Assembly: GCA_028286545.1 (NCBI GenBank) | Contig: JAQBRJ010000012.1 | Coordinates: 1-44,612 of the forward strand | Source of the DNA: Parcubacteria group bacterium | GTDB taxonomy: Bacteria; Patescibacteriota; Minisyncoccia; Phycocordibacterales; Phycocordibacteraceae | Direction: 5' to 3' | Length of the DNA stretch: 44,612 bases | Shown here: one piece after another, positions 40,114 to 44,612 of the stretch | Position numbering within the stretch: the first letter of the stretch is position 1 | How the letters are laid out: every line of letters starts with the position of its first letter | Made by a program: the position numbers and the translations under genes | Notes under the pieces: generated by a model | Database searches by the model: none | What the model was told of the DNA's origin: nothing | Seen by the model: only the letters and a program-made list of their open reading frames with translations

Positions 40114-41423
40114 GCAGTCCGTTTTCGATACGATCTTTTCCGCGCGCCATCGTGCATTTCGACGGCGACTCGTTCTTCGCCTCGGTAGAGCAACTTATGA
40201 ATCATGAACTGCGCGGGAAGCCGGTGGTAACGGGCGGCGAACGCGGCGCGGCAACTTCGCTTTCGTATGAAGCGAAACAGATGGGTGCGCATCGCGGCAT
40301 GAGCATGCGCGAGATTAAGAAGATATGCCCGGATGTCGTGGTCGTCTCTTCGGACTACACGTCGTATTCCATCTATGCGCGCCGCATGTACAGCATCGTG
40401 CGCTCGTTCACGCCGGATGTTGAGGAATACAGCATCGATGAATGCTTCGCAGATATCACCGGGCTACGCCAGAAATACCACATGCCGTATGAGCAGATCA
40501 CGAAGATGATTCAAGACAAGCTTCGCGCGGACCTTGGGCTCTCATTCAGTGCTGGCCTCGGCCCTAATAAGAGTCTGGCGAAGATCGCTTCGAAATACCG
40601 TAAGCCCGCAGGGCTTACCTGCATTCCTGCGAAAGAGGCCCACGTGTATTTAAAAGATGTGCGCGTAGGGAACGTGTGGGGTATGGGCGGCAGTACCAGT
40701 TTGTATATGCAGAAGCTCGGAATCAATACGGCACTTGAATTCGCGCAGCAGGATGAACACTGGCTTGAGGTGAACAGGATCAGCAAGCCATATCGCGACA
40801 TATGGACGGAGCTCCGGGGCGGCTTCGTGAAGCAGCTAAATACGGCGAGCGATGATTCTATCGGCTCAATTATGAAAACACAGACGTTTACGCCACCTTC
40901 CAGCGACCGTGCCTTCGTGCTTTCACAGCTCGCACGCAATATCGAGGGTGCGTGCAGTAAGGCACGCCGGCACGGCGTGCGGGCCCGTACCTGTTCCTTC
41001 TATCTTAAGACGCAGGATTTTACGTATGCAGGGCTTTCGCTTGAACTCTCACTCCCGCTTGCAGACCCGCGTGAATTTCAGCGCTTAGTGGAAGCGGAAT
41101 TCGATCGCGTATTCAAAGAAGGCGTGCTGTATCGCGCGACCGGCTTCACCCTTCGTTCCATCACGGCAGAACATGCGGTGATGAACGACTTGTTCGGCGA
41201 CAGCGAGCGGGCGGAAACGAAGAGCCGCATTCTTGAAACGCTAGACGGCCTTAATCATAAATTTGGAAGCAACACCGTACACTTCGCCTCGAGTTTCACT
41301 GCGCGTAAGGATGGCGATGCTCATCAGGAACGGCGCGCCCTGCGGGCGCGCCGTCGCATTACTCTTCCAATAGAAAAGAAGCGTAAATCGCTGAACATCC
41401 CGTATTTAGGCATCGTTCGCTAA
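40110..41423 (+). CDS. dinB: Y-family DNA polymerase (DinB/UmuC type)
   Basis: The 437-residue translesion polymerase has the Y-family catalytic palm motifs IVHFDGDSFFASVE (about 14-27) and EYSIDECFADI (about 110-120), with LGLSFSAGLGPNKSLAKIASKYRKP next, followed by a helix-hairpin-helix thumb (WGMGGSTSLYMQKLGI) and a little-finger domain (about 260-380). The C-terminal tail is Arg/Lys-rich. Pol IV and UmuC types cannot be separated with certainty. It is the third gene behind the LexA-controlled promoter, so it should be SOS induced. Confidence 0.9.
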   Translation: MSSPFSIRSFPRAIVHFDGDSFFASVEQLMNHELRGKPVVTGGERGAATSLSYEAKQMGAHRGMSMREIKKICPDVVVVSSDYTSYSIYARRMYSIVRSFTPDVEEYSIDECFADITGLRQKYHMPYEQITKMIQDKLRADLGLSFSAGLGPNKSLAKIASKYRKPAGLTCIPAKEAHVYLKDVRVGNVWGMGGSTSLYMQKLGINTALEFAQQDEHWLEVNRISKPYRDIWTELRGGFVKQLNTASDDSIGSIMKTQTFTPPSSDRAFVLSQLARNIEGACSKARRHGVRARTCSFYLKTQDFTYAGLSLELSLPLADPREFQRLVEAEFDRVFKEGVLYRATGFTLRSITAEHAVMNDLFGDSERAETKSRILETLDGLNHKFGSNTVHFASSFTARKDGDAHQERRALRARRRITLPIEKKRKSLNIPYLGIVR

Positions 41424-41433
41424 CGCGAGCGCT

Positions 41434-44400
41434 TTATTCGCCAGCCTCAGACACTGCTTCGGCTGCCTGGGCATCGAACTTCGCGCGTACTGCCTTGCCC
41501 GGCCAGCGGTAGTAGAGCACCGGAATGAGCACGAGCGTAAGAAGGAGAGAGAAGGCGAGACCGAACATAATAGCGATTGCGAGCGGACCGAAGAATGCAG
41601 AGGTGAGGGCAAGGGGAATCATGCCTATGACCGTAACGACGGTGGTGAGCAGGATTGGACGTAAGCGCGTAGAAGCAGCTTCCACCACCACCTCTTCAAG
41701 GGTATGGTTCGGATTATCACGATGAATACGCGCGATGGAATCCATCAGGATGATCGCATGATTGATGATCACGCCGGCCAGGGCGATCACGCCGAGCATT
41801 GAGGTGAGCGAAAGCGGTTGCCCCACAAGCGCGAGGCCTACGAACACGCCCACGAGCGAAAGCGGAATAATCAGAAGGAGATAGAACGAGTGACGGAAGG
41901 AATTGAATTCAAGTACGAGGATGGTGAGCATGAGCGCTGCGCCGGCGATAAGCGCGAAGAAGAGTTCCGTGAATGATTTCGTCACGTCTTCTGTTGCACC
42001 CCCAAGGCTGAAGGTGACACCCTTGCCGATCATGTCGGGCGTGAACTTTTTCTGGAATTCCTTCGTCGCTTCGATGGCGTTCGTCTTGCCGCTCACGTCT
42101 GCCGTAACGGTAGTGATGCGGTTGCCGGCTTCGTGGCTGATAGAAGACTGCGCTGCGGCATAGGAAATAGTGGCGATAGAAGAAAGCGGAATGGGGCCAT
42201 GCGAACCCTGCACGGTAAGGTTACGGACAGAATCGATAGTCGTATGCGTGGTTTCGGAAGGATCCGTGTAGTTCGGATTAAGATCAAGCTTCGTATGCAC
42301 CTCAATATCATCCTTGCCGGCGCGGATAGAGGTGGCCTTAACGCTGAAGAGCGCGGTGCGGAGCGTATCGGCAACGACCGCAGGCGATACACCCAGCTCG
42401 GTCGCCTTCGCGCTATCAAGCGTCACGACGAATTCAGAACTGGAATTCTCGGTGCTGGAATGAATATTCACCACGCCTGGAATGCTCGCGAGCACATGGG
42501 AAGCATTGTCTCCGGTGGTGGTGAGCGCATCGAGATCCTCTCCCGAGAACGTGATGGTGATAGGCGAGGAAGAGGGAGGGCCGCCTGCCGGTTCGCCAAC
42601 CGTAATGGTTGCAGAGGTGATCGGCGCGAACTGCTTGCGGAGCTCGGTTACGAGCTCCGCGCTCGTCTGCTTGTGATTCTTCGGCAGGTTAACCGTGATG
42701 TTGCCGACGCTGCTACCTGAAGAAGGGCCGGTAAGACCACCACCGGCGAATGAGCTGCCTGCGCCTGCCTCGCTCACGAAAGAAGCGACATGCGGATTCG
42801 CATACAGTATTTCTTCCGCTTCGCGCACGGAAAGATCGGTCTGGGCAAGGTCCGTACCCTGCGGCTTCTCAATCTGCACATATATATAGTCTGAGTCTGC
42901 ACCGGGGAAGAATATGGACTTCACGATGCCGGTTGCCGGAAGAGCGAGCGCGATAAAGAACAGCGCGATCATGCCGATAAGGAAGAAGTTCTGATGGCGC
43001 GCGTTGTTCAGAAGCTTGTGAAGGAAATCCTGATACCAGGTCTTCGCCAGAATGTTGTACTTCTCCTGGCTCTCCTGAATCTTCGAGTGCTCATCCTTCA
43101 CGAAGAAGATGGCGAGAAGCGGCACGAAGCCGAGGGCGACGAATATAGAGGCGAGCAGCACGAAGATGATCGTGAACGGAATAGCGCCGAGGAATTTTCC
43201 GATGATGCCGGAAAGGAAGAAGAGCGGAACGAATACGACGATCGTCGTGAAGGTGCCGGCGATGAGCGGCCACGCATATTCGCGAATAGCGGCGATGGCG
43301 GCTTCATGCTTGTCTCCGGTCTTAAGCAGGCGCGTATGGAATGCCTCCACCACCACGATGCCTGAGTCCACGAGAATACCGATAGCAAGGATGAGCGAGA
43401 AGAGCGACACGTTGTTAAGCGTGTTGCCCGAAGCGAGCAGGCCGATGAATGCGACCAGGAAAGAAAGGGGAATAGATGCCGCCGCAACGAGAGATTCGCG
43501 CCAGCCGAGCGTCAGAAGAAGGATGAGCATCACGAGCGCGACGGTCTCGAGGCCGGCACGCGAAAGCTCTACGAGGCTCTTGTTCACTTCTTCTGCGCCG
43601 TTGTATGAAATGACCGTGTCCGTTCCGGCAAGCGAGGTTGCCTTGAGGTCTGCAAGTTTCTTCTGCACGGCATTGCCGGTGGCAACGATGTTGCCACCGC
43701 GACTCTTATATACCGTAAGCGTGAGCGAAGGATTCGCCGGCTTTCCCGCAACGGAAACGCGTGAATAGGTTGAAGCGTCTTCAAGGCCATCAACGACATC
43801 GGCAACATCGCTTACGTGCAGCGAGGTGCCGCCCGGGCCCGGGATAGCGACGTTCGCGACCTGGCTCGTAGTGGTAACGCCAGATTCGAATCGCACGGCA
43901 TAATTCACGCCATCTACTGTGATGTCGCCGGCAGGAGAAGCGATGCCCGCCGTGCGAATAGCGCTTGTTACATCAGAAAGAGAAAGATTGTACTGGCGCA
44001 ACGCATCCTGCTTCACTATCACCTGCACCTGGCGCGCACGCACGCCGGAAACGCCTACTTTTGAAACGCCCGGCACTCGCTTCACTTCATCTGAAACAGA
44101 CTGGCCGAGCGCGGTAAGTTCTTCCGGCGCGAGATCGCCTGATATGGAAACGATAAGGATAGGAGAGTCCGCGAAGTTAACGTCCGAGACGGTCGGCGCG
44201 AGCGCTTCCGTTGGCAAGTCCGGACGCACCTTGTCTACCGCATCCTTAAGGAGTTGGATGGACTTGTCGATGTTCGCGCTCGAATCGAATTCAACGGAAA
44301 CAGAAGAGAAGCCGGCTCCGGAACTCGAGGTGACTTTCGACACATGCTCAACGCCAAGCACTCCGCTTTCGATCTTATCCGTAACAAGCCGCTCGACGTC

Positions 44401-44574
44401 AGCCGAAGACGCGCCTGGCAAGACCGTCGTGACGACGCCGAGAGGAATGGAAATATCCGGAGTGGCTTCCTTCGGAATCGCTATGACCGCATACAATCCT
44501 GCGCCAAGCAGAACGATCATCAGGAATACCGTGAAGTGGTGTTTCCGTATGAAGAAGCTCCAGAATTTGGTCAT
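41434..44574 (-). CDS. RND-family efflux transporter permease
   Basis: The 1046-residue pump has the RND layout: transmembrane helix 1 (about 12-32), a large pore domain with PxxAxPxxSxxDV-like repeats (ATPDISIPLGVVTTVLPGASSADVERLV), helices 2-6 around residues 335-500 with LAIGILVDSGIVVVEAFHTRLL (one Asp of the usual Asp-Asp proton pair, the second being Ser), a second porter half and helices 8-12 ending at about 1020. It likely exports drugs or metabolites using the proton gradient. On the minus strand its start overlaps the stop of the upstream partial gene as ATGA, the usual adaptor-pump order. RND pumps normally need an outer membrane; in CPR they presumably work without one. Confidence 0.88.
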   Translation of the reverse strand: MTKFWSFFIRKHHFTVFLMIVLLGAGLYAVIAIPKEATPDISIPLGVVTTVLPGASSADVERLVTDKIESGVLGVEHVSKVTSSSGAGFSSVSVEFDSSANIDKSIQLLKDAVDKVRPDLPTEALAPTVSDVNFADSPILIVSISGDLAPEELTALGQSVSDEVKRVPGVSKVGVSGVRARQVQVIVKQDALRQYNLSLSDVTSAIRTAGIASPAGDITVDGVNYAVRFESGVTTTSQVANVAIPGPGGTSLHVSDVADVVDGLEDASTYSRVSVAGKPANPSLTLTVYKSRGGNIVATGNAVQKKLADLKATSLAGTDTVISYNGAEEVNKSLVELSRAGLETVALVMLILLLTLGWRESLVAAASIPLSFLVAFIGLLASGNTLNNVSLFSLILAIGILVDSGIVVVEAFHTRLLKTGDKHEAAIAAIREYAWPLIAGTFTTIVVFVPLFFLSGIIGKFLGAIPFTIIFVLLASIFVALGFVPLLAIFFVKDEHSKIQESQEKYNILAKTWYQDFLHKLLNNARHQNFFLIGMIALFFIALALPATGIVKSIFFPGADSDYIYVQIEKPQGTDLAQTDLSVREAEEILYANPHVASFVSEAGAGSSFAGGGLTGPSSGSSVGNITVNLPKNHKQTSAELVTELRKQFAPITSATITVGEPAGGPPSSSPITITFSGEDLDALTTTGDNASHVLASIPGVVNIHSSTENSSSEFVVTLDSAKATELGVSPAVVADTLRTALFSVKATSIRAGKDDIEVHTKLDLNPNYTDPSETTHTTIDSVRNLTVQGSHGPIPLSSIATISYAAAQSSISHEAGNRITTVTADVSGKTNAIEATKEFQKKFTPDMIGKGVTFSLGGATEDVTKSFTELFFALIAGAALMLTILVLEFNSFRHSFYLLLIIPLSLVGVFVGLALVGQPLSLTSMLGVIALAGVIINHAIILMDSIARIHRDNPNHTLEEVVVEAASTRLRPILLTTVVTVIGMIPLALTSAFFGPLAIAIMFGLAFSLLLTLVLIPVLYYRWPGKAVRAKFDAQAAEAVSEAGE

Positions 44575-44612
44575 GCTGCTATTTTTACTTTCTGACCTTC
44601 AGAAAGGCCGCG
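44571..44612 (-). CDS. C-terminal end of probable RND adaptor protein
   Basis: Only the last 13 residues (RGLSEGQKVKIAA) are in the window, read on the minus strand and ending in a TGA that overlaps the RND permease start as ATGA. The GLSEGQKV pattern is the typical end of a periplasmic adaptor's last domain, as in the MacA-like protein at 5242 (GLTEGDVIV). The rest lies to the right of the window. An 8-bp inverted repeat (44588-44595 with 44599-44606) lies within it. Confidence 0.5.
   Translation of the reverse strand, partial: RGLSEGQKVKIAA

Noticed and set aside
41525-44595. Many long plus-strand ORFs opposite the RND gene (for example 42133-42720 and 43109-43768)
   Set aside because: They are antisense shadows of a clear 1046-codon gene and show no recognisable domains.
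1-44612. CRISPR arrays, insertion sequences and rRNA genes
   Set aside because: I looked for regularly spaced repeats, transposase motifs and rRNA segments and saw none.

Overview
The window looks like chromosomal DNA of a Patescibacteria (CPR) bacterium, probably a Parcubacteria or Kaiserbacteria-like lineage. Signs of this are very tight gene packing with many ATGA or few-base overlaps, many genes with a TATACT-like -10 box about 6 nt before the start codon and no Shine-Dalgarno sequence (leaderless mRNAs), a short release factor 2 (so UGA is a stop), many small one- or two-helix membrane proteins, and a diversity-generating retroelement (DGR) of the kind common in CPR genomes. The lineage is an inference from gene content; no rRNA is present to confirm it.

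Layout. 1-3.2 kb: haem genes (hemD 3' end, hemQ/chdC, hemE, hemH/cpfC) that fit the coproporphyrin-dependent route. 3.2-9.4 kb: an ECF sigma factor with a membrane partner and a MacA/MacB-type export operon flanked by two DUF5666-like exported proteins. 9.4-15.8 kb: a DUF2127-like membrane protein, two tandem ABC exporters, an EamA transporter and an ornithine-decarboxylase-like enzyme. 15.8-18.3 kb: a split sensor (7-helix protein, small unknown protein, GAF histidine kinase). 18.4-24.5 kb: four tRNAs, a CYTH protein, a second ECF sigma factor with membrane partner, a YdjM-like protein, a methyltransferase and prfB. 25-28.2 kb: ftsE-ftsX-pyrG. 28.3-30.6 kb: two exported proteins, tRNA-Gln and an AbiU2/HEPN-like protein. 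30.7-36.7 kb: EamA and MFS transporters, an ABC exporter behind a short leader ORF, an E2-like protein with a SEC-C-type zinc motif, small membrane proteins and a nucleotidyltransferase-like protein.

36.7-39.4 kb is the main discovery: a complete DGR. The target gene (36878-37534) ends in a variable repeat (37415-37532). A template repeat (37865-37982) lies 450 bp downstream. The two 118-bp repeats differ at 17 positions, and every one is an adenine in the template. The template has its own candidate promoter and terminator. avd lies on the opposite strand, head to head with the reverse transcriptase (RT) gene. A run of 13 G sits at the 5' end of the RT gene: as read, it puts the promoter-proximal ATG (38331) out of frame with a well conserved RT N-terminus, and 11 or 14 G would restore the frame. 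This suggests a slipped-strand on/off switch for the retroelement, or else a homopolymer error in the assembly. The target gene is much richer in G+C than its neighbours and has a Shine-Dalgarno site and a long structured leader.

39.4-41.4 kb is an SOS cassette (lexA, a 50-codon small ORF, a Y-family polymerase) behind a promoter whose spacer is a perfect LexA-type palindrome. 41.4-44.6 kb holds an RND efflux permease on the minus strand with the tail of its probable adaptor gene at the window edge.
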